DNA of 9,541 nucleotides, taken from positions 1 to 9,541 of the forward strand of contig VGIE01000062.1 of NCBI GenBank assembly GCA_016867955.1, given 5' to 3'. Source of the stretch: Betaproteobacteria bacterium. GTDB lineage: Bacteria; Pseudomonadota; Gammaproteobacteria; Burkholderiales; SG8-39. The position numbers were made by a program, and so were the translations under genes. Every line of letters starts with the position of its first letter. Position 1 is the stretch's first letter. The notes under the pieces were generated by a model that was not told the DNA's origin, searched no databases, and saw nothing but the letters and a program-made list of their open reading frames with translations. Positions 1-7,474 of this stretch are shown piece after piece.

Positions 1-146
1 CCAGCGGCGATTTCGACGGCACCCTGGTGTTGGCCGGACTTTTCATCCTTGCCCTGCCCGGCGGGTCGCTTTATGCGATATCTTCCTTCGTCAAGGCGCG
101 CATGACCGGCTGGACGCGGCGCGAGAATGACATGGCCATGGGCTGA
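1..146 (+). CDS. C-terminal end of a membrane protein (5' end outside window)
   Basis: An open frame enters from the left edge (codons aligned from base 3) and stops with TGA at 144-146, giving the last 47 residues of a protein. It contains one hydrophobic stretch (roughly LVLAGLFILALPGGSLYAI), then a short basic then polar tail (VKARMTGWTRRENDMAMG). That is what the last transmembrane helix and cytoplasmic tail of an inner-membrane transporter look like; a major facilitator-type permease is one possibility, but nothing visible decides the family. Codons end mostly in G or C, as in the other genes here. That it is coding is likely; its identity is not determined. Confidence 0.6.
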   Translation, partial: SGDFDGTLVLAGLFILALPGGSLYAISSFVKARMTGWTRRENDMAMG

Positions 147-188
147 GCGCCGGGCCTTTCATGATCAAGGCCGGGGCAGGGGGAGCGG

Positions 189-407
189 ATGCATGGCGTT
201 GCCGCTTTCCGCGGGCCCGACTTCGGCATGGGGTCCGTCCACGGGGCGGTTGCCGCAGCGCTGGGTCGCGAACTCGCCGAGGGCTTCAGGAAGACCGAGC
301 ACCGCGACATGATCCTGATCGATCCGGGCGTGGAATCGCTGCTCGACGGCCTGGCCACCTGGCGGGCGCCGACAGTCGACAAGTGGAATGGGCGGCCGGG
401 CTCATAA
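189..407 (+). CDS. Possible small protein of 72 residues, function unknown
   Basis: The ORF starts at ATG 189, with a purine-rich GGGGGAG stretch only a few bases upstream, and ends in TAA at 405-407. It lies between the membrane-protein fragment and the DUF3830 gene on the same strand. The product is soluble, with no signal peptide or membrane segment. The segment HRDMILIDPGVESLLDGL looks like genuine folded protein (alternating strand and helix pattern), so this may be a real small gene or the surviving 3' end of a decayed larger enzyme. I do not recognise the family. The other reading frames here (the minus-strand ORF over 71-487 and the plus-strand frames at 127-592) look less protein-like. 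No other gene is visible between 147 and 455. Confidence 0.35.
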   Translation: MHGVAAFRGPDFGMGSVHGAVAAALGRELAEGFRKTEHRDMILIDPGVESLLDGLATWRAPTVDKWNGRPGS

Positions 408-455
408 TCCAGGCGACCGGTTTTTTTGCCAACGATTTCAAAAAGGAACTCTGCA

Positions 456-866
456 ATGGCACGCATCCGCATCACTGCCGGGGGCATGAACTTCGTCGCC
501 GAAACCCACCCCGACGCGCCGAAAACCGTGGCGGCCTTCCTGAAGATGCTGCCTTACCGGCAGAAGGTCATTCACGTCCGCTGGAGCGGTGAAGGCGTGT
601 GGATTCCACTCGGCGACTGGAAGATGGGCGTGGATTTCGAGAACCACACCAGCCATCCCTCGGTCGGCGACATGTTGTACTACCCCGGCGGATACAGCGA
701 GACCGAGTTCATCCTGGCCTATGGTTCCTGCTGCTTCGCCAGCAAGATGGGACAACTGGCAGGGAATCATTTCCTGAGCATCACCGAGGGACGCGAGAAC
801 CTCCGGGAACTCGGCCGCAAGGCCCTGTGGAACGGGGCGCAGGAGATCCTCTTCGAGGCGATCTGA
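456..866 (+). CDS. DUF3830 family protein
   Basis: The protein has 136 residues and no signal peptide, so it is probably cytoplasmic. It matches the DUF3830 family as I know it: the core HVRWSGEGVWIPLGDW, then FENHTSHPSVGDMLYYPGG, then the Ser-Glu-Thr-Glu segment, FASKMGQLAGNHFLSITEG, and a final helix ending WNGAQEILFEAI. The family is thought to have a cyclophilin-like beta-barrel fold, but its biochemical role is not established. It is often found near solute-binding proteins and amide-processing enzymes, which fits the minus-strand binding protein next door. I chose ATG 456 over the in-frame ATG 426 because AAGGA sits at 443-447 at good spacing and the family begins at this point (MARIRITAGGM). 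It ends in TGA at 864-866 and converges on the gene at 1029. Confidence 0.88.
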   Translation: MARIRITAGGMNFVAETHPDAPKTVAAFLKMLPYRQKVIHVRWSGEGVWIPLGDWKMGVDFENHTSHPSVGDMLYYPGGYSETEFILAYGSCCFASKMGQLAGNHFLSITEGRENLRELGRKALWNGAQEILFEAI

Positions 867-1028
867 GCCGCCCGCCATCGTGCCGCGCGGGGCGGCGCGC
901 TGCTGCCGCGCTTCGCGGACATCCGTACGTGCCTCGCCTCACGTCACGGCATCGCGCAGCGCGCATGAATCGCGCACCGCGGGTTATCGACTAGATCGGT
1001 GACGCCAGCGCCAGGGATCCCGACCGGA

Positions 1029-2063
1029 TCAGGGCTTGAACAGCTTGTTCCACTTCGCCCGGTAGGCCTGCTGGAATTCGATGGTGTAGCGGAACGGGTC
1101 CCACGGCTGCATGGTCTTGGCGTCCAGCGACCCGGGGATGCCGGGGATGGGGCTGGCCGTCTCGCCCCTGCCGTTCCAGGCCGTCTGCCCGCGGCGCGAC
1201 ATCATGAAATCGAGGAACACCAGCGCCGCATTCGGCCGCCTGGAGTGCGCCAGCGCCGCCACCACGTCCTGGCTGGCGAAGGCCGGGTTGGGCTGCACCA
1301 CTTTCAGGGGGGCGCCCTGCGTGATCAGCGGGTTGGTGATCCCGTAGATGGTGTTCATCGCTGCGTGCATCTCGCCGGAAGCGACCCCCTGCGTGGCCGG
1401 CACCACGCTCGGCGTGAGCCTGGGCGACTGCGCGGCGAGCTTGGCGAGGAAGTCCTCGCCCATGCTCTTCTCGATGAACTCGTACCAGGCAAACGCCGTC
1501 TCGGCCACCAGGTCGGAGGTGGAGATCTTGCCTTTCAGTTCCGGGCGCAGGAAATCACGGTAGCCGGTGATCGGCGGCTTCACGAGGTTGGTGTTGTAGA
1601 CCATCATGAACGGCATGACCGCAATGACCGGCACGGCGCCATAGAGAAGATAGTCCTTCGGGTAATACTCCAGCGCCGGCCCCGCCGGCTTCAGGAAGAA
1701 GCCCTCGGCCATCTTGTCCCGGTACCAGATGGCGTTGGCGTACTGCGAGATGTCCGCGCCATCCAGGTTCGACTTCTTTTCGTTCTCGATCACCGCCATG
1801 TGCTGCGCCGGCTGCACCTGGCGCTTGGCCTCGACCTTGATCTCCGGGTACATGGCCATGAAGTCCTTGACCACGCGCTCGACCACCGGCGGCACCGCCT
1901 GGTAATAGATCACCAGGCTGCCTTCCTTCTTGGCGGCGGCCACGATCTTCTGCCAGTTGGCATCGCCCTGCGCCCGTGCTGTCGGCGCCAATGCCACCGA
2001 GAGCGCGAGGCCTGCAGCAAGGCCTGCTGCGCGCAATGCGGAAAATCCACCATTCAGGTTCAT
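1029..2063 (-). CDS. Periplasmic solute-binding protein, iron(III)/COG1840-type ABC importer component
   Basis: This 344-residue secreted protein has a clear Sec signal peptide: hydrophobic residues 12-27, then the cleavage motif TARA just before Gln32. The mature part begins NWQKIVAAAKKEGSLVIYYQ, the usual first strand of COG1840 binding proteins (AfuA/FbpA relatives). It continues with FPMY-like MAMYPEIKVEAKR, the hinge FMMVYNTNLVKPP, LRPELKGKISTSD, and a C-terminal region with SRRPNAALVFLDFMMSRRGQ. The family captures ferric iron or small organic ligands in the periplasm for an ABC importer; the substrate cannot be told from sequence. The start at 2063 is fixed by AAGGAGG five bases upstream and by the signal peptide; the frame extends 30 codons further upstream without support. 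No permease or ATPase gene is adjacent. It has a length normal for the family. Confidence 0.9.
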   Translation of the reverse strand: MNLNGGFSALRAAGLAAGLALSVALAPTARAQGDANWQKIVAAAKKEGSLVIYYQAVPPVVERVVKDFMAMYPEIKVEAKRQVQPAQHMAVIENEKKSNLDGADISQYANAIWYRDKMAEGFFLKPAGPALEYYPKDYLLYGAVPVIAVMPFMMVYNTNLVKPPITGYRDFLRPELKGKISTSDLVAETAFAWYEFIEKSMGEDFLAKLAAQSPRLTPSVVPATQGVASGEMHAAMNTIYGITNPLITQGAPLKVVQPNPAFASQDVVAALAHSRRPNAALVFLDFMMSRRGQTAWNGRGETASPIPGIPGSLDAKTMQPWDPFRYTIEFQQAYRAKWNKLFKP

Positions 2064-2125
2064 CGCTTCCTCCTTGGTCGTCCGCCGGGAATCCGGGCGC
2101 GTCGTGCGAAGCGGCCAGCCAAGGC

Positions 2126-2153
2126 AGTATCGCGCAATTCCGGGTGGTTGCAA
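2126..2153 (-). promoter_or_regulatory. Candidate sigma70-type promoter for the 1029-2063 binding-protein gene
   Basis: Read on the minus strand, TTGCAA (2148-2153) and GATACT (2126-2131) are separated by 16 bases, each matching four of six consensus positions. Transcription would start near 2119 and leave a leader of about 55 bases before the start codon at 2063. The element lies in an otherwise GC-rich stretch. It is plausible on sequence alone and unproven. Confidence 0.4.
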
Positions 2154-2234
2154 ACAGGCGCGCGCAGCGGGGAGGGGCGCCTCACCGTTGCGGCGGGATG
2201 GCCGCTGCTTGTCCGGGGAATGGCCGGGAAAATA

Positions 2235-2250
2235 CTATCGAATTGAATAG
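2235..2250. promoter_or_regulatory. Imperfect AT-rich palindrome in the divergent intergenic region
   Basis: The 16 bases read CTAT, two bases, AATT, two bases, ATAG, so the outer and central parts form an inverted repeat. It sits between the divergent genes starting at 2063 (minus) and 2448 (plus), in DNA distinctly more AT-rich than the surroundings. This is typical of an operator, but no regulator family can be assigned. Confidence 0.35.
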
Positions 2251-2279
2251 CCTATCCGCTCCGGTAATGCCTTCAAGAC

Positions 2280-2293
2280 ATGATAATTATCAT
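2280..2293. promoter_or_regulatory. Perfect 14-bp palindrome, probable operator
   Basis: ATGATAATTATCAT is its own reverse complement over all 14 bases. It is built from GATAAT-like half sites, so it resembles the halves of a Fur or Zur box, but the arms overlap and the spacer of a standard site (TGATAAT, one base, ATTATCA) is missing. Its centre lies 44 bp from the centre of the palindrome at 2235-2250, about four helical turns, so one dimeric regulator could bind both on the same DNA face. The neighbouring COG1840-type binding protein makes metal-dependent control conceivable. Confidence 0.45.
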
Positions 2294-2354
2294 CTTCGTC
2301 CGGGCGTGATGCTTCCGACACTTCCCCTGCGCCGCCCCTCCGCCCGCCGGGAGG

Positions 2355-2395
2355 TTGACACGGATCAAGTGCGAGGCGTCCCGCGCGCCTAGAGT
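2355..2395 (+). promoter_or_regulatory. FNR/DNR-type box with class II promoter spacing
   Basis: TTGACACGGATCAA at 2355-2368 matches the FNR/ANR/DNR consensus TTGAT, four bases, ATCAA at nine of ten defined positions. A -10-like hexamer TAGAGT lies at 2390-2395 (four of six matches), predicting a start near 2402. That puts the box centre (2361.5) about 40-41 bases upstream, which is the position class II FNR/CRP activators use. No good -35 element is needed or seen in this arrangement. It faces the plus-strand sensor-cytochrome b5 gene, whose nitrate-sensor-like domain fits oxygen- or nitric-oxide-responsive control. Confidence 0.65.
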
Positions 2396-2447
2396 GTGCG
2401 GATGAATCCCGGGCTGAGTAGGACCATGCGGTGAACGGCAAACGGCA

Positions 2448-3068
2448 ATGGGCAGCGTGGCCATGAACCGCGGCCGCAAGCAGCGGAGCCTTGGCGTCAA
2501 GCTCGCCTTGGTGCAGGCGCCTTTCCTGCTGCTTGCCGCACTGTCAATCGTGCTCACGCTGTGGGTGTCCTGGCAACTGGACGGCGCCGCCGCCGCGGTC
2601 AACGAGGCCGGGCGCATGCGTATGCAGGCCTATCGCATGTCGCTGTTGATCAGCACCGGCGACCGTGCAGCGCTCGCGCGGCAGGTCGACGAATTCGAGG
2701 ACAGCCTCGCACTGCTGCGCACTGGCGATCCCGAGCGCCCGTCACTGCCAGATGCGCGGATGGCCACCCCGGCACCCGGGGGAGTGGTGCCCGACCGCGT
2801 TGCCCAGGCACCGACACCGGCGGCAAAGGGCGCGGCGACTGCCCGGCCGGCCTTCACGCTGCAGGAGGTCGCGCGGCACGCCACGCCGAACGATTGCTGG
2901 ATGGCCATCCACGGTCGCGTGTACGACTTCTCGGCCTACATCCCGCAGCACCCTGCGGCGCCCGAGGTGATGACCCGGCACTGCGGCAAGGAGGCCACGC
3001 GCGCCTTCGACACCAAGGACCGTGGCCGCCCACATGGCGATTACGCCAAGGGGCTGCTCGCGAAGTAA
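2448..3068 (+). CDS. NarX/PilJ-type sensor module fused to a cytochrome b5-like domain
   Basis: The protein has 206 residues. Residues 18-43 form one hydrophobic helix after a basic N-terminus (RGRKQRS), predicting the rest to be periplasmic. Residues 49-65 (AAVNEAGRMRMQAYRMS) match the P-box of NarX/NarQ; Arg58 aligns with the NarX arginine known to contact nitrate. Residues 75-98 continue as the second sensor helix (AALARQVDEFEDSLALLRTG), but the rest of the sensor, its second membrane helix and all signalling domains are absent. A Pro/Ala linker (about 100-134) leads to a cytochrome b5-like domain (135-206) with candidate haem ligands His168 and His196. The usual HPGG is HPAA here. A membrane-anchored periplasmic b-haem protein is the inference; nitrate binding is unproven. 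ATG 2448 and the in-frame ATG 2463 are both possible starts; neither has a strong ribosome site. Confidence 0.8.
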   Translation: MGSVAMNRGRKQRSLGVKLALVQAPFLLLAALSIVLTLWVSWQLDGAAAAVNEAGRMRMQAYRMSLLISTGDRAALARQVDEFEDSLALLRTGDPERPSLPDARMATPAPGGVVPDRVAQAPTPAAKGAATARPAFTLQEVARHATPNDCWMAIHGRVYDFSAYIPQHPAAPEVMTRHCGKEATRAFDTKDRGRPHGDYAKGLLAK

Positions 3069-3102
3069 GAGGTGGGCGTGCTGCGCTGACTCCCTGCGCA
3101 AA

Positions 3103-3131
3103 TTGACGCGATGTGCACCCGGTGGTACTTT
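3103..3131 (+). promoter_or_regulatory. Promoter of the toxin-antitoxin-recQ unit
   Basis: TTGACG at 3103-3108 (five of six to consensus) is followed after exactly 17 bases by TACTTT at 3126-3131 (three of six). The start would fall near 3138, shortly before the antitoxin ribosome site. The -10 lies inside the inverted repeat at 3121-3140, the usual layout of an autorepressed toxin-antitoxin promoter. Confidence 0.5.
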
Positions 3132-3140
3132 GGTGCTACC
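3121..3140. promoter_or_regulatory. Inverted repeat, candidate antitoxin operator
   Basis: Half sites GGTGGTAC (3121-3128) and GTGCTACC (3133-3140) are inverted copies matching at six of eight positions, separated by TTTG. The repeat covers the predicted -10 of the antitoxin promoter. Ribbon-helix-helix antitoxins bind such operators and repress their own transcription with help from the toxin; binding here is inferred from position. Confidence 0.45.
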
Positions 3141-3173
3141 GAAATGCGATCCCACGCTGGAATGAGGCAACTG

Positions 3174-3455
3174 ATGGCAACCACCACCACCCTGAAACTT
3201 CCCGAGGCGCTCAAGAAGCGCATTGCCCAGTTGGCCGAATCCGCCGGCAAGACGGCCCATGCGTGGATGGTCGAGGCGCTGGAAACGCAAGCTTCGGCCA
3301 TGGAAAAGCGCCGCGACTTCGTCGAAAGCGCACTGCTCGCCCGCGCCGAAGTCGCCGAGACTGGTCGCGTCTACAAGTCAGAAGATGTGCATGCGTGGTT
3401 TCTGGCAAGAGCGTCCGGGCGCAAGGTGCCCAAGCCCCGTTCGTACAAACGCTGA
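3174..3455 (+). CDS. Ribbon-helix-helix antitoxin (CopG/ParD-like)
   Basis: The protein has 93 residues. The N-terminal part (about 1-45) has the ribbon-helix-helix pattern: strand TTTLKLPEALKKRIAQLA, then helix 2 around KTAHAWMVEALETQ. This fold dimerises and binds operator DNA. The C-terminal half (EKRRDFVESALLARAEVAETGRVYK then HAWFLARASG) resembles the toxin-neutralising tail of this antitoxin type. ATG 3174 is chosen because GAGG lies six bases upstream (3164-3167) and the ribbon strand follows at once; the frame is open back to 3111 without support. The toxin gene follows nine bases after the stop codon. The antitoxin should act in the cytoplasm as toxin neutraliser and autorepressor. 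Confidence 0.88.
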   Translation: MATTTTLKLPEALKKRIAQLAESAGKTAHAWMVEALETQASAMEKRRDFVESALLARAEVAETGRVYKSEDVHAWFLARASGRKVPKPRSYKR

Positions 3456-3464
3456 GCTGGCTGC

Positions 3465-3757
3465 ATGACAGTCATCGACTACGCGCCACGCGCGTTAGCC
3501 GACCTTGAGCGCGTTGGGGATTTTCTGTCTGCCGATGATCCAGGCGCCGCTGCACGAACTGCGTCGCTCGTGACGCATGCCATTGAAGTCCTGAGGCAAC
3601 ATCCGCTGATAGGGCGCCTCGCCGAGGCCGGATCGCGCGAGCTGGTCATTTCCCGTGGACGCAGCGGCTATCTCGCACTTTACGATTACGACGAAGCAAC
3701 TGATCGTGTGACCGTCCTGGGCATACGCCACCAGCGCGAAGCCGGCTATCACTCCCC

Positions 3758-3761
<4 letters not shown>
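3465..3761 (+). CDS. RelE/ParE-superfamily toxin
   Basis: The protein has 98 residues with the ParE/RelE layout: an N-terminal strand (TVIDYAPRALADLERVGDFL), two helices, then the sheet with RELVISRGRSGYLALYDYDEATDRVTVLGIRHQREAGY. The ending IRHQRE is characteristic of ParE-like members. ParE proteins attack DNA gyrase and RelE proteins cut mRNA on the ribosome; sequence alone does not decide, although the C-terminal pattern favours ParE-like. It starts nine bases after the antitoxin stop with only a weak ribosome site, consistent with coupled translation. Its TGA (3759-3761) overlaps the recQ start codon by the sequence ATGA. The length is normal and no disruption is seen, so the pair looks functional. 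Confidence 0.88.
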
Positions 3762-5701
<1,940 letters not shown>

Positions 5702-5864
5702 CCGGTCGCTTCGCCGGCGCGCGCCTCCCGTATTGGCAGAGCGCTCCACGCGGCCTGTGCTATTCGGCAAGGGAGTGCTAACCTCATTCCCGGGGAACGA
5801 GATCCGGGTGCGGTACGGCGCCATCGTCGTGCTGCTTCACGTTGAATCGACAGGAGGAGAGACG

Positions 5865-6857
5865 ATGCAGAAAGGCCGTCGCAAAGCAATTTTGACGATC
5901 GCGCAGGCAGCAACGCTGCCCATGCTCGCGCCTATGACGGCATTCGCGCAGGCGAGCCCATGGCCCAACAAGCCGATCCGGCTGATCGTTCCGTTCCCGC
6001 CGGGCGGCTCGATCGACCCGCTCGCGCGTACTTTTTCCCAGTACTTGAAGGAATTGCGGGACTGGACGATTGTGGTGGACAACCGCCCGGGAGCGAGCGG
6101 CTCGATGGGCACAGCCATCGCGGCCAGGGCCCTGCCGGACGGTTACACGTTCCTGCTGGTCTTCGACACGCATGCGGTCAATCCGAGTCTGATTCCCACA
6201 CTGGGCTTTGACACACTCAAGGACCTTGATCCGGTCATGGTCATCGGCACATCGCCGATGGTCCTGTCCACGCACCAGTCCCGCCCCTATCGCAATGTCG
6301 CCGATTGGCTGCAGGCCGTTCGCGCCAAGCCCGAAGCGGTCGACTTCGGCACCGTGGGCAACGGCAGCCTCGGGCACCTGTCAATCAAGATCCTCGAGGC
6401 GCAGGGGGGCTTTCGGGTGGTGCACATCCCCTACAAGGGCGGCGCGCCTTTTCTCGCCGACGCGGTCGCCGGCACGCTCGACAGCTTCATGTCGTCCATT
6501 GCCTCGCAGATGGCCCACATCGAAAGCGGCCGGTTCAGGCCGCTCGCGGTCACCGGGCCGCGGCGCGTCAAGCAGTTGCCCAACGTGCCGACGTTCGCCG
6601 AGAGCGGCTTCCCCGGTTTCTCGGTGATTTCCTGGTGGGGCATGCTCGCCCCGGCAGGCACGCCGCGGCCGATCATCGAAACCATGCACCGCGAAGTCAA
6701 GCGTGTCCTGGAAATCCCGGCCGTGCGCGGTCCGCTGGAAGACCGCTTTGCCATGAACGTGGTGGCAGGCACGCCGCAGGAAATGCAGGCGTTCCTCGTC
6801 GAAGAGGTGCCCCGCTGGCGCGCCGTGGTCCAGAAGTACAACATTCAGCAGGACTGA
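5865..6857 (+). CDS. Bug/TctC-family periplasmic substrate-binding protein
   Basis: The protein has 330 residues. The signal peptide has GRRK near the start, a hydrophobic stretch to about residue 25 and cleavage around AFA/AQA (28-30); the arginine pair leaves Tat export possible. Family landmarks follow in order: PIRLIVPFPPGGSIDPLAR (37-55), VVDNRPGASGSMGTAIAARA, PDGYTFLLV, VHIPYKGGAPFLADAVAG, and the C-terminal NVPTFAESGFPGF and WWGMLAPAGTP. Such proteins bind small carboxylates or related compounds for tripartite tricarboxylate importers. Most genomes holding many of them lack matching permeases nearby, as here. The ligand cannot be read from sequence. The start is set by AGGAGG at 5852-5857, seven bases before ATG 5865. 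The upstream 163 bases after recQ show no clear promoter or terminator. Confidence 0.93.
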   Translation: MQKGRRKAILTIAQAATLPMLAPMTAFAQASPWPNKPIRLIVPFPPGGSIDPLARTFSQYLKELRDWTIVVDNRPGASGSMGTAIAARALPDGYTFLLVFDTHAVNPSLIPTLGFDTLKDLDPVMVIGTSPMVLSTHQSRPYRNVADWLQAVRAKPEAVDFGTVGNGSLGHLSIKILEAQGGFRVVHIPYKGGAPFLADAVAGTLDSFMSSIASQMAHIESGRFRPLAVTGPRRVKQLPNVPTFAESGFPGFSVISWWGMLAPAGTPRPIIETMHREVKRVLEIPAVRGPLEDRFAMNVVAGTPQEMQAFLVEEVPRWRAVVQKYNIQQD

Positions 6858-7381
6858 GCCGTCGTCGGCGCGCGGCCGAGGCGGATCGCCCTCCCATACG
6901 GTCCACGGTCCGGGTTTTGCTGCGGCCTGTGATCTCCGTGCCGATCGAGATGTACAACGATGCGCGGGTTCGCGAGTTCGATGAATCCGAGGCCGGACTC
7001 AGCCTTGCAACAGTCTTGCCTGAAAAGGACCGCCCGGTGCTCGCCGCAGCAAATTCGCAGCAATTCCTCCCGCTGGGCGCTGGTCTGTCCTGGATCAAAC
7101 CTCCTGTACGCCCGGCTTGACCGCCGCGCACGGCCCCAGTAAAGGTGCCTGGTCGTCCGGAATTGCTGCGGTTGCTGCCCTGCTTCCTGCTGCAGCGCCT
7201 CGAGGTCATCCCATCCCTCCTCGGGCTTGTAATGCGGCCGCTCGAGGATCTGCGCGCGATAGGTGTTGATGGACTGCAGGAGCCGCGCGCAGTAATCCTC
7301 GTCGACGGGCAGGGCCATCACGTGGCTGCGCAGGATGATGATGCGGGGAAATTCGTCCTGGTGCTCGGGGTGTTGCGGCAT
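6845..7381 (-). CDS. Unknown protein behind duplicated leader; C-terminal part probably read-through
   Basis: The ORF of 178 codons starts at 7381 with GGAGG four bases upstream, inside the 93-bp leader copy. Residues 1 to about 73 look real: G/C-ending codons and an amphipathic, acidic sequence (MALPVDEDYCARLLQSIN, YKPEEGWDDLEALQQE). After about residue 75 (near 7155) codon use changes, with AGG, TCA, CCA, CGA, ATT and TTG appearing, and the protein becomes rich in Cys, Arg and His. It runs on until TGA at 6845-6847, overlapping the end of the convergent Bug gene by 13 bases. The likely reading is an original small gene whose 3' end was lost and which now reads into unrelated DNA. An alternative start at 7318 has no ribosome site. 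No family is recognised. Confidence 0.45.
   Translation of the reverse strand: MPQHPEHQDEFPRIIILRSHVMALPVDEDYCARLLQSINTYRAQILERPHYKPEEGWDDLEALQQEAGQQPQQFRTTRHLYWGRARRSSRAYRRFDPGQTSAQREELLRICCGEHRAVLFRQDCCKAESGLGFIELANPRIVVHLDRHGDHRPQQNPDRGPYGRAIRLGRAPTTAQSC
6858..7150. other. Stretch without a convincing gene of its own
   Basis: Between the end of the Bug gene and the reliable part of the 7381 ORF, both strands have open frames but none resembles a known family, and codon bias is weaker than in the neighbours. A 5-bp stem (6865-6869 with 6875-6879) follows the Bug stop by seven bases but has no U tract, so I do not call a terminator. The minus-strand frame crossing it is probably read-through from the 7381 ORF. 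Confidence 0.4.
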
Positions 7382-7471
7382 GGGGCCTCCGTGGGTCCGT
7401 GTGGGTCGGCCGGTGGCCGACCCCGGTGGGGGCCTGCCAGCGCTTTAGCGGCATTCATGAGTCGCCGGCAA
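7379..7471 (-). repeat. Duplicated 93-bp leader, copy A (before the ORF starting at 7381)
   Basis: The segment matches 8841-8933 at 86 of 93 positions with no gaps, and identity ends at the start codon on one side and four bases past the stop codon of the 222-residue gene on the other. In the transcript (minus strand) it contains a 9-bp perfect hairpin (arms 7403-7411 and 7415-7423, three-base loop) and the Shine-Dalgarno GGAGG (7386-7390). A segment at 7428-7435 can pair with the Shine-Dalgarno at six of eight positions, interrupted by one C-A mismatch. A small CGCT/AGCG hairpin lies at 7441-7450. It has no promoter of its own that I can see. Confidence 0.85.
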
Positions 7472-7474
7472 CAT

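Noticed and set aside
392..427. Intrinsic terminator before the DUF3830 gene
   Set aside because: There is a run of seven T at 421-427, but the possible stem before it is only four to five base pairs with a loop of about 17 bases.
1029..2246. Long plus-strand frame of 415 codons (999-2246) opposite the binding-protein gene
   Set aside because: It is the complement of a clear secreted binding protein and is rich in His, Arg and Gly as expected for a GC-rich antisense frame; no domain is visible.
2280..2293. Palindrome as a standard Fur box
   Set aside because: The two half sites overlap and lack the spacing of the 7-1-7 consensus, so only a Fur/Zur-like resemblance is claimed.
2402..2434. 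Ten-residue leader peptide ORF (ATG 2402 to TGA 2434) before the sensor-b5 gene
   Set aside because: It starts at the predicted transcription start, with no ribosome site and no notable residue pattern; likely chance.
5702..5719. Hairpin after recQ as a terminator
   Set aside because: A five- to six-base-pair GC stem exists but no T tract follows it.
6950..7120. Plus-strand frame of 56 codons after the Bug gene
   Set aside because: No ribosome site, weak codon bias and no recognisable sequence; overlaps the equally doubtful minus-strand read-through.
7441..7450. Integron attC-like core in the duplicated leader
   Set aside because: The CGCT/AGCG mini-palindrome lacks the conserved attC core triplet context and long imperfect stem, and no integrase is present.
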